This document shows, one piece after another, positions 14,839 through 23,800 of a stretch of DNA of 44,776 nucleotides. This stretch comes from a virus. A model generated the notes under the pieces. The model was not told where the DNA came from. It saw nothing but the letters and a program-made list of their open reading frames with translations, and did no database searches. The DNA lies in the IMG/VR virus record IMGVR_UViG_3300050019_000041, positions 1 through 44,776 of that record; one strand, 5' to 3'. Position 1 is the stretch's first letter, and each line of letters begins with the position of its first letter. The position numbers and the translations under genes were made by a program.

Positions 14839-15336
14839 GTGGAACAACATCAAGATTTTGCGATTGAACTTACGCGGGGTCAAATAGCATTCGTTGATGA
14901 GTATGACCTTAGCGCTCTTTCTGCTTGGAAGTGGTTTGCATGGAGGAGTAATAGCGGCGCGTTCTATGCGGCTCGGTCTATTGTGGTCAACGGAATAAGG
15001 CAGCGAGTTTACATGCACCGCCAAATCCTTGGACTGACGCCTGGAGACGGGAAGTATGGCGATCATAAAAACGGTGATACTTTGGATAATCGTCGCGGCA
15101 ATCTTCGTACCGCAAACCCATCTCAAAGCGCAGAGAATCGTATCAGCTATGCAAACACGAGCGGATTTCGCGGTGTTTCGTGGTGCAAAAGCAAAAACAA
15201 ATGGGAAGCTCAGCTTAAACAAAACCGCAAGAAGATCCACCATTCTCGCCATAAGTCCGCAATAGACGCGGCACGGGCTTACGATGCCGCCGCCAAAGAG
15301 GCGTTCGGGGAATTTGCGATTCTCAATTTTCCCTGA
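14839..15336 (+). CDS. HNH homing endonuclease with AP2 domain, antisense to late block
   Basis: A 165-aa protein on the plus strand within the leftward late block. The HNH nuclease part is YMHRQILGL...YGDHKNGDTLDNRRGNLR (about 60-95), with His, Asn and Asn in family spacing. The C-terminal AP2-type DNA-binding domain is SGFRGVSWCKSKNKWEAQL...AARAYDAAAKEAFGEFA. GTG 14839 is preceded by AGAGGGG. Such free-standing genes are mobile. It shares architecture with the gene at 26899. No clear promoter was found upstream on the plus strand. Confidence 0.85.
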   Translation: MEQHQDFAIELTRGQIAFVDEYDLSALSAWKWFAWRSNSGAFYAARSIVVNGIRQRVYMHRQILGLTPGDGKYGDHKNGDTLDNRRGNLRTANPSQSAENRISYANTSGFRGVSWCKSKNKWEAQLKQNRKKIHHSRHKSAIDAARAYDAAAKEAFGEFAILNFP

Positions 15337-15347
15337 TGCGGGCATCG

Positions 15348-15644
15348 TTATTGCTCCTTCTTTTTGCGGTTTGCTTGCAGCATTGCTCCGGTTGCGGCAG
15401 GTAAGGACATCGGAGCAACCTTTGGAATTGCCTTACTTCCGTGATATAGAGCAGCCCCTACGGTGGATTCAATTGGGGTGCTTGGGATACTAAGCATTTT
15501 CCCAATAGACATTCCCCCGTGCATGGTCCGGTCTAATGCGTCCTCTGCTTGCTTTAGGTCGCTATACCGCTGCGTTTCTGGCTTTAATCCTGGAACCGCA
15601 TCCTCAAGATTTCCCCGTAATCCGCCGCGCATCGCCCTGCGCAA
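15348..15644 (-). CDS. C-terminal continuation of the 15604-17145 gene, separated by a frameshift
   Basis: A 98-aa frame overlapping the end of the 15604-17145 gene in the other frame. It is helical with charged residues (LRRAMRGGLRGNLEDAVPGL, QRYSDLKQAEDALDRTMHGG), and reads as the natural continuation of the first part, whose coding quality drops after the NPDPEVEGE region. Its ATG at 15644 has no convincing Shine-Dalgarno. Either a frameshift mutation or programmed shift near 15655-15665 links them. Confidence 0.55.
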   Translation of the reverse strand: MRRAMRGGLRGNLEDAVPGLKPETQRYSDLKQAEDALDRTMHGGMSIGKMLSIPSTPIESTVGAALYHGSKAIPKVAPMSLPAATGAMLQANRKKKEQ

Positions 15645-17145
15645 TTCGTTCTCCCTCGACTTCTGGGTCAGGATTAAAGCGCGTATTTTTGTCTAGGTTC
15701 TGAATTGTTTTCCAGAGATCAGATGCAGTTGCATGTGGATGCGTTAGATTGGAAAGTCCTGAAGGCTGCTCGGATTCGGGAAATTCCATTGCGCGGCGTA
15801 GGACACCTGGAGCTTGGCCGCCCCCAAAAGTTCCGGGGCGCTCACCGATATTCTCGTTGAACTTCATTCCGTTAAATTTTTCTCCCCATGGCTGAAGGTC
15901 TTCAGGCATAGGGCCAGCCTCTCCCGGTACATCTCCAAGGTCAGCATGAGAAAGTGCTGGAGGGTTTGCTCCATAGCTAGGAAATTCACGCGGCATGGCC
16001 CGGTTACCTTCGATAATTATGGGCTTCGATAGGCGACCGGGAGTATAGGGAGTTTCCCCGAGCGGTATATCTTCAGTGGGAGGTGGAAGAGCCAAACGCC
16101 CCGGTCGCGCAATCTCTGCAGATGCCTCACTTGCGGTGAATGGAGTTCCAGCCTGTGGACCATAGATAGGATTTAAGGCTCCCGGAGCGCGATTCCCCAT
16201 TGACCCTCGAAGATCCTCAATCGGTTCAGTTGATCTTCCTCCACCACCCGGGCCTTGAATAATTCCACGCGCCTCATCTAGAGGACTATCGATGGAATTG
16301 GCAATGTCGGCAAGTGGAGCGGTGCCCCCTGCGGAAACCTTATCCGAAATACGTTGCCCGACTCGCGGCAGTGCGTTCTCTACATTTACCGAGGCGCTGT
16401 GCTTGCTCCATGCGGGGAGCACTCCTTCGTCAAATGCGCCACGCGCCGCATTTGCGTCATACTTAAAAGCTTTTGGACCACGCGCCCCGAGGGCCATATT
16501 ACCGAGGCTTAACCCGGCCCGCTCCAGAGTCGGAGCCGCTGCTTTGAGTGCCGATCCCGCAAGTGAACCTCCAGCGCCCATAGCAGCGCCGGCAAGCGGA
16601 GAGCCGCCCTGGAGCGCGTTGACGGCGCCACTACCCAGCGCTGAAGTGAATGCGTGCGCCAACGGCTCTGCAAACCGGCCGAGCTTGGGCGCGAACTCCG
16701 CCAACTTCAAAGCGCCAGTTTTCTCCGCGCCGCCAGGAATGAGAAACTCGGCGACCTGTTCGCCTCCGTGGCCAACTTTCTGCGCCATGTTTGTAGGCGT
16801 CGCCTGCTTGCGAATGTCCGAGGTCGCAGCGCCCATTGATTCGGGCACCTGGCCGAGAAGATTCGGAGGCACCCCAAGCATCTGAGAGCCTTTCTGCACT
16901 CCATAGGCGATTCCGCCAAGGACTGGCGATAGCGTGCTCATGGCACCTTTGCCAACGCCTTGAAGCACATCGCCAGCCATATTCATTCCGCGCTGAAGCA
17001 TGGATGGCTGCGGGGCGGCGGTCATAGACGGCGCAGGAGTTGATTGCGCAATCGGCTGCGCCTTACTGAAATCAAGCGTGACACCACCGTCACCTTGGCT
17101 GATCGGCTGCGCTTTGCTGAAATCGAGTTTTACGGGAGTCGGCAT
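15604..17145 (-). CDS. Putative internal virion / ejection protein, N-terminal part
   Basis: A 513-aa protein. The N-terminus repeats the short motif LDFSKAQPI twice (about 8-16 and 24-32). Residues 50-220 are Gly/Ala-rich and weakly hydrophobic (GDVLQGVGKGAMSTLSPVLG, GSPLAGAAMGAGGSLAGSAL), as in membrane-active ejection proteins of podoviruses. Residues 300-450 are Pro-rich and probably disordered. The final 16 residues look like read-through of a shifted frame. It starts inside the TAATG overlap with the previous gene. An ejection role is inferred from size, composition and position. Confidence 0.5.
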   Translation of the reverse strand: MPTPVKLDFSKAQPISQGDGGVTLDFSKAQPIAQSTPAPSMTAAPQPSMLQRGMNMAGDVLQGVGKGAMSTLSPVLGGIAYGVQKGSQMLGVPPNLLGQVPESMGAATSDIRKQATPTNMAQKVGHGGEQVAEFLIPGGAEKTGALKLAEFAPKLGRFAEPLAHAFTSALGSGAVNALQGGSPLAGAAMGAGGSLAGSALKAAAPTLERAGLSLGNMALGARGPKAFKYDANAARGAFDEGVLPAWSKHSASVNVENALPRVGQRISDKVSAGGTAPLADIANSIDSPLDEARGIIQGPGGGGRSTEPIEDLRGSMGNRAPGALNPIYGPQAGTPFTASEASAEIARPGRLALPPPTEDIPLGETPYTPGRLSKPIIIEGNRAMPREFPSYGANPPALSHADLGDVPGEAGPMPEDLQPWGEKFNGMKFNENIGERPGTFGGGQAPGVLRRAMEFPESEQPSGLSNLTHPHATASDLWKTIQNLDKNTRFNPDPEVEGERIAQGDARRITGKS

Positions 17146-18683
17146 TACTTCACAACTCCCAAATCGTTCTTGCCGTCCGTGTAGTGCATTTTCCCGTCAC
17201 TGCCGGGAACCGTGTGCGTTGCGCCCTTCGGAACTCCTGCATTGCCACCGCTCTGCGCCGATCCTTGTCCGCCGCGCCCCTTGCCCTGCTGAACATAATC
17301 CCTAGCCTGCGAATCGATAGAGTGTAGATTGGCTATCAGGTTCGCTGGATCTTTCGCGCTACTTAAAGCATGTAGAAAGTCTTGACGTGCACTTTCGGAA
17401 TTGGCGTGGAGTCGCATCCAGGCCGTTCCGATATTGTGAAGGGTTGTTTGCAGTCCGCTATATTCCGGTCCATAAGCTCCGAGTTTTCCGGTATACAGTT
17501 CGCTGAATCTTCCCGACATTGGCCCCAACTTATCGCCAAGTTGATTGATTTTCGCTTCAGCGTCAGCAATCGACGGCAAAACAGCCTCGGCGAATTGGCC
17601 TCGGCTGCGAGTTGCACCAGTAGGCGCTCCGGGCATTCTTAAACCAATCGCCTGCCCTTGATCATCCTGGGGTTGCGCTTCAGGGATTTTTCCGAGCACA
17701 TCTTGAATCTGTGCGGCATTGCCCCCACCAGCACTAGCCATCATGTGCGAAATGATCGGAGACAGAACAGGAATCAGCGCCGGGTTATCGTTGGAAGCGT
17801 AGTTGAGCAATTGACCAGCAAGACGCATCGGACCATAGGCACCATAAGCTCCCTGCATAGCCTTGTCTTTGGGCTTGAAGTCAGTAAGTATGTTTCCTGC
17901 TAGGTCTGTGAACACTCCCTTGGATGGGTCATAGTTCGCAAACGTATCCTTTCCGCCGCTTGTTCCTACGACATGCTGAAAAGCTCTCTGCGCGGCCTGA
18001 TGCATAGAGGCAATATCTTCGAGAGTCTGATTGTGTTGAGTGGCAATATCGGATTTGGTATCATTTGCGCCAGCCGCTTGTCCTGCTTTCGCCTGTTCAA
18101 GCGGCACTTTACCCTCTTCTAACTCTCGCGTTTCCGCATTCGCGTGACCCGTCTGCGCGCCCTGTAAAGCCTGCTGCGACTCCTCGCCTAGTTGCGTGTT
18201 GATCTGATTGGCCAGTCCCTGCTCTTCCCACTTGCGCCGCGTATCTCCCCCGGTCGCGTGGCTTAATGCGTGGGCAATCTTTCCGAAAACGCCGGGATGA
18301 TTTGTCGGCGATCCCCACGGTTTCGAGTCTTTCTCGTAATCTCTCTCTAGCGCGTTTTGCTCATGTCCTTCGATCTGATGCTGAACGTTCGGATCGAGCG
18401 CGACGGTTGGCTCTGGAGCGGGAGGAAACACCTTTTCAAGACCTGCATGGAGATTTACGCCGGAATCAGGCATGCTGATCGGCTGAGCGTTCATCGCATC
18501 ATCTTGCGCATTCTGTGGAGGCGCCCAGACGACGCGCCGTGTAGGTTGCGCCGGAAGCGCGGGAGGCTTGCTCTCGCCCATAGGAGCCCATACCGTAGGC
18601 GTGGGCTCAGGGCTGGGAGCCATCTGCGCTCGGAGGGACGCAAGGTCGGGATCGGGTTTTGCCCAAACTGAAGCGTTTGCCAT
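17145..18683 (-). CDS. Putative internal virion / ejection protein
   Basis: A 512-aa hydrophilic protein. Residues 1-100 are Pro-rich (disordered). Residues 125-260 are helical and Gln/Glu-rich (KWEEQGLANQINTQLGEESQ; QTGHANAETRELEEGK). Residues 270-480 contain helical segments such as AEAVLPSIADAEAKINQLGD and HNIGTAWMRLHANSES, and the C-terminus is Gly-rich. Composition and position between the tail genes and a second Gly/Ala-rich protein match podovirus internal proteins, but no recognised motif was found. Confidence 0.5.
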   Translation of the reverse strand: MANASVWAKPDPDLASLRAQMAPSPEPTPTVWAPMGESKPPALPAQPTRRVVWAPPQNAQDDAMNAQPISMPDSGVNLHAGLEKVFPPAPEPTVALDPNVQHQIEGHEQNALERDYEKDSKPWGSPTNHPGVFGKIAHALSHATGGDTRRKWEEQGLANQINTQLGEESQQALQGAQTGHANAETRELEEGKVPLEQAKAGQAAGANDTKSDIATQHNQTLEDIASMHQAAQRAFQHVVGTSGGKDTFANYDPSKGVFTDLAGNILTDFKPKDKAMQGAYGAYGPMRLAGQLLNYASNDNPALIPVLSPIISHMMASAGGGNAAQIQDVLGKIPEAQPQDDQGQAIGLRMPGAPTGATRSRGQFAEAVLPSIADAEAKINQLGDKLGPMSGRFSELYTGKLGAYGPEYSGLQTTLHNIGTAWMRLHANSESARQDFLHALSSAKDPANLIANLHSIDSQARDYVQQGKGRGGQGSAQSGGNAGVPKGATHTVPGSDGKMHYTDGKNDLGVVK

Positions 18684-19264
18684 TATTTCCCCTTGAATCC
18701 GCTAAATCCAGGAATTCCGAATCCGCCGGCCATTCCCGCTATTCCCGCCGCGTCACCAAGCAGGGCTCCTGCGTTTTGTAGCCATCCAGATTTTGAGGCG
18801 TTTACTCCCGCGTTGATGTCGTTGGCTTCCTGTCCCTGCGAGTTGAGCATTCCGCTGGTATCAGTGCCGTACATCCCCTGCAGGCCATTCGCGCCTTCTT
18901 GCCGCTGCGTCTGCTTAAGATTCTCGTTCTGCGCCTGGATGCCTTCGCTAGCTCCGGCCGCCGCCTTCATGCGCTGCCGACTTGCATCATCGAGAGCCGC
19001 TTGGAATCCGCCAGCATTGCGCGAGGCTCCGGCACGCTGGGCTGCCTCTCCATTGAATGCCGACATTGCGCCGCCAGCTCCACCGAGGGCCGCGCTAGTC
19101 TCCGCGGTAATGCCCGTCTGCCCCAAGCCTTCAGGGTGAAGCATCTCCTGCGTGAGGAATGGCGTCAGGTTCGCGCCGATACCTTGCGCCTCTCCACCGA
19201 GCGTTCCCGCCGTGGTGTTGGCCTGGTTGTACGCGCTATTTGCCTGCCCTACCGCTGATCGCAT
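18683..19264 (-). CDS. Putative internal virion protein
   Basis: A 193-aa protein rich in Ala, Gly, Gln and Asn (NSAYNQANTTAGTLGGEAQG, SRQRMKAAAGASEGIQAQNE). The C-terminus has an Ala/Gly hydrophobic stretch (LLGDAAGIAGMAGGFG). It resembles small internal-core proteins in short-tailed phages by composition. It overlaps the acetyltransferase-like gene by 16 bp. Confidence 0.45.
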   Translation of the reverse strand: MRSAVGQANSAYNQANTTAGTLGGEAQGIGANLTPFLTQEMLHPEGLGQTGITAETSAALGGAGGAMSAFNGEAAQRAGASRNAGGFQAALDDASRQRMKAAAGASEGIQAQNENLKQTQRQEGANGLQGMYGTDTSGMLNSQGQEANDINAGVNASKSGWLQNAGALLGDAAGIAGMAGGFGIPGFSGFKGK

Positions 19265-19644
19265 TCAAGCTCCTTCTGATACATAGGCCAGTCGCGGGTT
19301 TTCGACCACCCCATGCGTTCAAGCACTGGCGCGAAGGACTCAGCGATTTCAGGGGGAACAACGCAGATTACTTCAGACAGCCCCTTCTCGTAAGCCTCTC
19401 GCAGAACTTCAGGCTGCAATTCAAGGATTGCGCGGCCTTTTGATTCCGGGCTACCTTCGACAAGAAGGAATGTCTCGCATGTCAGGCGTAGAAACATCGC
19501 CGCGACCACGCGCCCATCGACCTCCCGCACCTTTTTGACCAGAAACAAAGGATCAGAGAGATCCCCTAAAGCATAGTCGAAACCCTGCGCTTTGTGCAAT
19601 TCTTTTAGCGCAGGGCTGTCTTCGGGGAGGAAATCGCGAATCAT
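19249..19644 (-). CDS. GNAT-like acetyltransferase
   Basis: A 131-aa protein whose layout fits a compact GNAT fold: an N-terminal IRDFLPEDSPALKELHKAQG helix pair, a central strand DGRVVAAMFLRLTCETFLLV, an AILELQPEVLREAYEKGLSEVICVV helix-strand unit, and LERMGWSKTRDWPMYQKEL at the end. GNAT-like genes are frequent beside tail genes in phages; the substrate is unknown. The acetyl-CoA-binding Q/R-x-x-G-x-G/A motif is not clear, so catalytic activity is uncertain. Confidence 0.6.
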   Translation of the reverse strand: MIRDFLPEDSPALKELHKAQGFDYALGDLSDPLFLVKKVREVDGRVVAAMFLRLTCETFLLVEGSPESKGRAILELQPEVLREAYEKGLSEVICVVPPEIAESFAPVLERMGWSKTRDWPMYQKELECDQR

Positions 19645-19931
19645 ACGCTCCAGTCAAGGAGCTGCATTGTTCTGACTTCAGGCTCAAGATCGGAAGGGAT
19701 CTGAATAAGGTCTCCGATTTTCAAGTCTTTTGGAAGCGCATCGAATTTTACTATTTCGTATTTCCTGTCGATCATCTCTATGGTCGCTTTACCGATTAAG
19801 CCAAATCCTTCATTTGGAGATTCGTTTGCGCGCAGGAATTCTACCTTTATCCCAGGGGTAAAGAATTCAATGTTTGCGACTTTCACGTCCTTGCGCTTGC
19901 CGCGCAAAATCACGACATCGAGAATACTCAT
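19641..19931 (-). CDS. Hypothetical late protein
   Basis: A 96-aa protein of mixed strands and charged residues (RGKRKDVKVANIEFFTPGIK, GKATIEMIDRKYEIVKFDAL), probably a small beta-barrel. It overlaps both neighbours by four bases. No family recognised. Confidence 0.6.
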   Translation of the reverse strand: MSILDVVILRGKRKDVKVANIEFFTPGIKVEFLRANESPNEGFGLIGKATIEMIDRKYEIVKFDALPKDLKIGDLIQIPSDLEPEVRTMQLLDWSV

Positions 19932-20212
19932 GCACTCTCCAGTTTCGCAATGGCCTCATCTACCGCTTGAGCTAATTCAGAAACGGGAAGCATAACTAGG
20001 CCTCGCTCATTGTTTATAAAAGAGGAAAACTCAAAAGTAGCTAGCTTTCCATCGTTACGCTCAAGGCCGATAATATGCGTGTTGAGGTAAAATCCGCCGT
20101 TTCCGAATTTAGGTACAACTATGCACCACTGTCCATCCCACTCTTTGAAGTGGATTCCGTCCGGCAACTTCACATTCGCAGCGAATGCTTCGAGTTCAAT
20201 AAAAGCCTTCAT
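19928..20212 (-). CDS. Hypothetical late protein
   Basis: A 94-aa protein with beta-rich N-terminal region (HFKEWDGQWCIVVPKFGNGG) and a C-terminal helix (PVSELAQAVDEAIAKLESA). ATG 20212 is preceded by GAGGTGAGAC. No family recognised. Confidence 0.6.
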   Translation of the reverse strand: MKAFIELEAFAANVKLPDGIHFKEWDGQWCIVVPKFGNGGFYLNTHIIGLERNDGKLATFEFSSFINNERGLVMLPVSELAQAVDEAIAKLESA

Positions 20213-20229
20213 GTCTCACCTCAAGAAAA

Positions 20230-20826
20230 TCATACGCTGCGTTTTGATGTCTGCGCCAACCGAACTTGGCTTTTCCCAAGGCCGACGAGCGCCTGGCCGC
20301 CGTTGACCGCCGTCCCGCTGCCGGTGCCGGGCTGAATGTCCATCTGCGTCGTTCCGCCCATTGTCACCGCCACAGGTTCTGAGCCGCCGTAGTAAGTCGG
20401 CTTCGAGGGTTGCGATCCTGGGTACTGCGCCACCGTCGCCACGTAATAACTGTGCGCGGCCCCGCTGGCGTCCTTTGTCGGCAGGTTGATGTGCGGCGGG
20501 CAGCGGGACGCCCCGTGATCGATCACAATTGCGTTGGTGAACTGCGGATTGGTGGCAATGTGCGTGATGTAGCGCACGCCCTTTTGAACCGGAGCGGTGT
20601 GGTTCACCACAACCTGCATCAGTTCGCCGGACGTGCTCACCGAGATGGACTCCGGCGCGGCCGGCGCGCTCACCTGCGAAGTAGTTGAGACGGCGGCGTT
20701 CTGCGCAGTCTTCTGGATGGCCGGATTCACATAGTTGCGCATGTACATCCCCAGCTTGACCGCCAGCGTCTGCACGTCGCCTGCATTCTCGATCTGCGAA
20801 AGTAGGTCGTTACCCTTGATGCTCAT
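20230..20826 (-). CDS. Hypothetical virion-associated protein
   Basis: A 198-aa protein. Start 20826 overlaps the previous stop (ATGA); an upstream in-frame start at 20856 would sit inside the larger gene and has no support. Residues 1-50 form helices (LLSQIENAGDVQTLAVKLGM). The rest is beta-rich with a VVNHTAPVQKGVRYITHIAT segment resembling fibronectin-III-like domains. Probably a virion decoration or tail part. Confidence 0.55.
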   Translation of the reverse strand: MSIKGNDLLSQIENAGDVQTLAVKLGMYMRNYVNPAIQKTAQNAAVSTTSQVSAPAAPESISVSTSGELMQVVVNHTAPVQKGVRYITHIATNPQFTNAIVIDHGASRCPPHINLPTKDASGAAHSYYVATVAQYPGSQPSKPTYYGGSEPVAVTMGGTTQMDIQPGTGSGTAVNGGQALVGLGKSQVRLAQTSKRSV

Positions 20827-23800
20827 ACGCCGGTGCGCCCCCTCACCGCGTTCCATGGATCTTGCTTCGCTTCGAGCACCAGATTGCTCAGCGTGAATCC
20901 ATGGCCATCATTCTCGCGGAACTCGATATAGGTGCGCGTTGCCGCAAAATTGAGATTCGTCTCCGCGTCGTTGTACGCAGGCTTTCCCGGAGTGATGCCG
21001 CCCGGAACCTTCCAAGAATTGTACCCAGGCGAAGGGTCACCTGGCCCGAGCAGGTGGTTCGGATAGAGTTGCACCTGGATAGTGCCGTAGCTGTCAAGCG
21101 TGGCAGTCATGTGACCCCAGCGCAAGCGGCCGCCGCCAGACCCAGGCGTCTGAGCGCGCTTGGATATCTCCACGAGGCCGGCAGTCGTATAGAGCGAGTC
21201 GATCACCGCTCCGTCGTCCGTCTCGTTCGTATCGTCCAGCGTGTAAATCTTCGAGTTTTCCAGTCCGTTGCAGATCTGAAACTCCTGATCGTTGATGCCA
21301 GCGCAGAAGTTCGCGTAGGGTGCTGGAATCTGCCATAGGGACCACTTCCGGCGCATGTCAATGGCGTTCAGTGTGCCAAACATGGTCGTGTGCATCTGTG
21401 GGCTGGACTTCAGTTCCTCTCCGCTATCTAGGCCCTGATAATTGCACATCAGGATTACGTTCGGCGAAGCCGGCGCGGCATTGACGGGAGCATTCGGCAG
21501 CCAGAAGTTCGGCGTAGGCATCGGAACTCCCACATAAAGCCGCCTGTGCGTGATGTCTACCTTGACCCAGATGGTCGCGCAGGCCTTCCAGTTGATCGCG
21601 TCCCACACTTGATAGATTTCCTGCATGATCTTGCCGGGCTGGCCGCCAACAAACAGGTACAGTCCTGAGCGCGCAGCTCCTACGAACCACTGCTCTCCAG
21701 AGTCGAACGCCAGCGGCCCGCAAGCGCCGCCAGACCGTTGCGCAACTTCCGGCTCATCCCATTGCGCGGGCTCCAAATTCGAGTCCTTCTGTAACGAGTA
21801 GAGCGAGCTGCCCGGCGTGGTTCCGCCCCATCCTTTCAGGCCGTAGAAAGCGTCATAGAGCACCATCGCGCCATTCACTGGCTGCTGGTTCTCGGACGAG
21901 AAGACCACTTGCCCAGTCACTGCGTCAACCTGCTCGGGAAGTCCAGCGTAAGATCCGTAGACTGTCGTTCCAAGTATGGGGATCGCGGTAGGGAAGGGTT
22001 CAACCCGGTCAATCTCGACATCGGCACCAGGCGCTATGTTCGTAGCCATCACGTTTATCATGAGATCCGTGGGCACGGTAGGAAGCTGATTCACTAGCAG
22101 CGTGCCGATGTAGGTCTGGTAATTTGATGTCATCTGCGAGAATGGCAGCGTGAAAGACCCATATGTAATGCCGTTAGCAGTCAGTGAAACGACCAGATTC
22201 CCGCTCGTGTTTCCCGATGGGATCGCCGCGGAGACGCGCACCGAGTAAGAAGTGTTGGCATTGATAATCGGCACATCGTATGCATCCTGGTAGGCAGTCT
22301 GCGAGATCATTCCAGCCACGGCCAGGTTTCCCACGATCAAGCTCGAATTCTTGATGTAGTAAGCATTGCCAAACTTGGCGCTGACAATCAGTGTCCCGTA
22401 GGCGTCCGTAGTGGTCCATCCGAGCGGGAGCAGTGCTCCGGCGGGAAGGTATCCGCCATCAAAGCTCAGATTATTGAAGTTCTGCACCTTGTTCTTACAG
22501 AGTCCGTAGAAGTTGCGCGAGGCATAGCTGGCAACCCATCCAGGATCACCAATTTCTATCTGATTGAACAAGTTATAGCCGTAAACGTCGCACGCTTTCC
22601 CGTTCAAAAGTACTGAATCGGTGAAAAATAGCGTTGCGGTCGTCGTTACGTTGTCATTGATGAGCAGCGATGTTGTCGTGTAAGTGATGCCATTTACGAT
22701 GTACTGCACGGGCGTCGGAAGGGTGAAGAAGTTAGCTCCCGGGACACCGTTCTGCCCGGCTTCCGTGAGTAGGATCAAGCGCGCCACCACGTCAGGCGGT
22801 CCAATAGGAATCTGGTTTGCGATGAGGGCATTCGTGTTGCTCGGAACAGTGAACGTCACCGGGGGCGCTGGCGCAGTGTAATACCCATTGCGCGTGATGA
22901 AGATGACGGTCCCCTGGCGCGTTCCTGCGCCGATAAACTGCCCAGTTGGGCCAGCAAAGGTCAGAGATCCGCCAGTCGCGCTGCCATAGATTGGATTGGT
23001 AGCCGTACCAACGAGGGCCGCGCCAGGATCAAAAGTAAAGATAGAACCCGCCGTGATCGCCTGCCCGTCCTCGGTGACCGTCGTAGCGTCTGGCACAGAT
23101 ACGGCTACAGTGAAACTCCCAGCCGTTCCCCCGGTCGCCGTTGCGATAGTCGCATTGGTCAGGTTGAGCGCGCCGTTTGCATTCGTGGTGCCGGTGATAG
23201 TCACCAACTGCCCCACTGTGGGCGCGGCGGTGCCCCCTGCGGTCAGCGCGTAGGTATAGGTAGCAAACCCAGAAGTGACGGCAGTCTCTGTAATCGCCAT
23301 CTGCGAAGAGTTGAGCGCCTGCGAGATCGACCAGACGTTGTTGTACCCGGTCTGCGATGTTCCGATGATCGTGACGCGATTTCCGACTACAAGGCCCGGC
23401 ACAGGAACCGCCATGGTCATCGTCGCCAACGTCTGTTGGTAGTACCCAGTGGCATCATCCGGGCCGCCATACTGCTTATAGAGCTGGCTTGTCGCCTGAT
23501 AGGTGAAGAACCATCGGAAGCCCTCGCCCCCAGGTGGAACCGCTCCGCCAACGCTCGTTACCAAATAGGTACCATTCACGAACGGCGCGGGCATATCACT
23601 CATGTAGACATAGACAGCGTTCCCGGAATTGAACGCAGCGACAAGCGCGGTGTCTTGATTGACCAGACTTCCACCGCCGCCGTGCTGCTCCCCGTAGAAC
23701 ACAGTGACCACGTTACCGGGCGCGGTGCTCTGGGGCCCCGCAGACCATTGCAGCGTCTGAAAGTGGCCAGGGTCTTCTGGGTCAGACATTTGCGGAGGCT

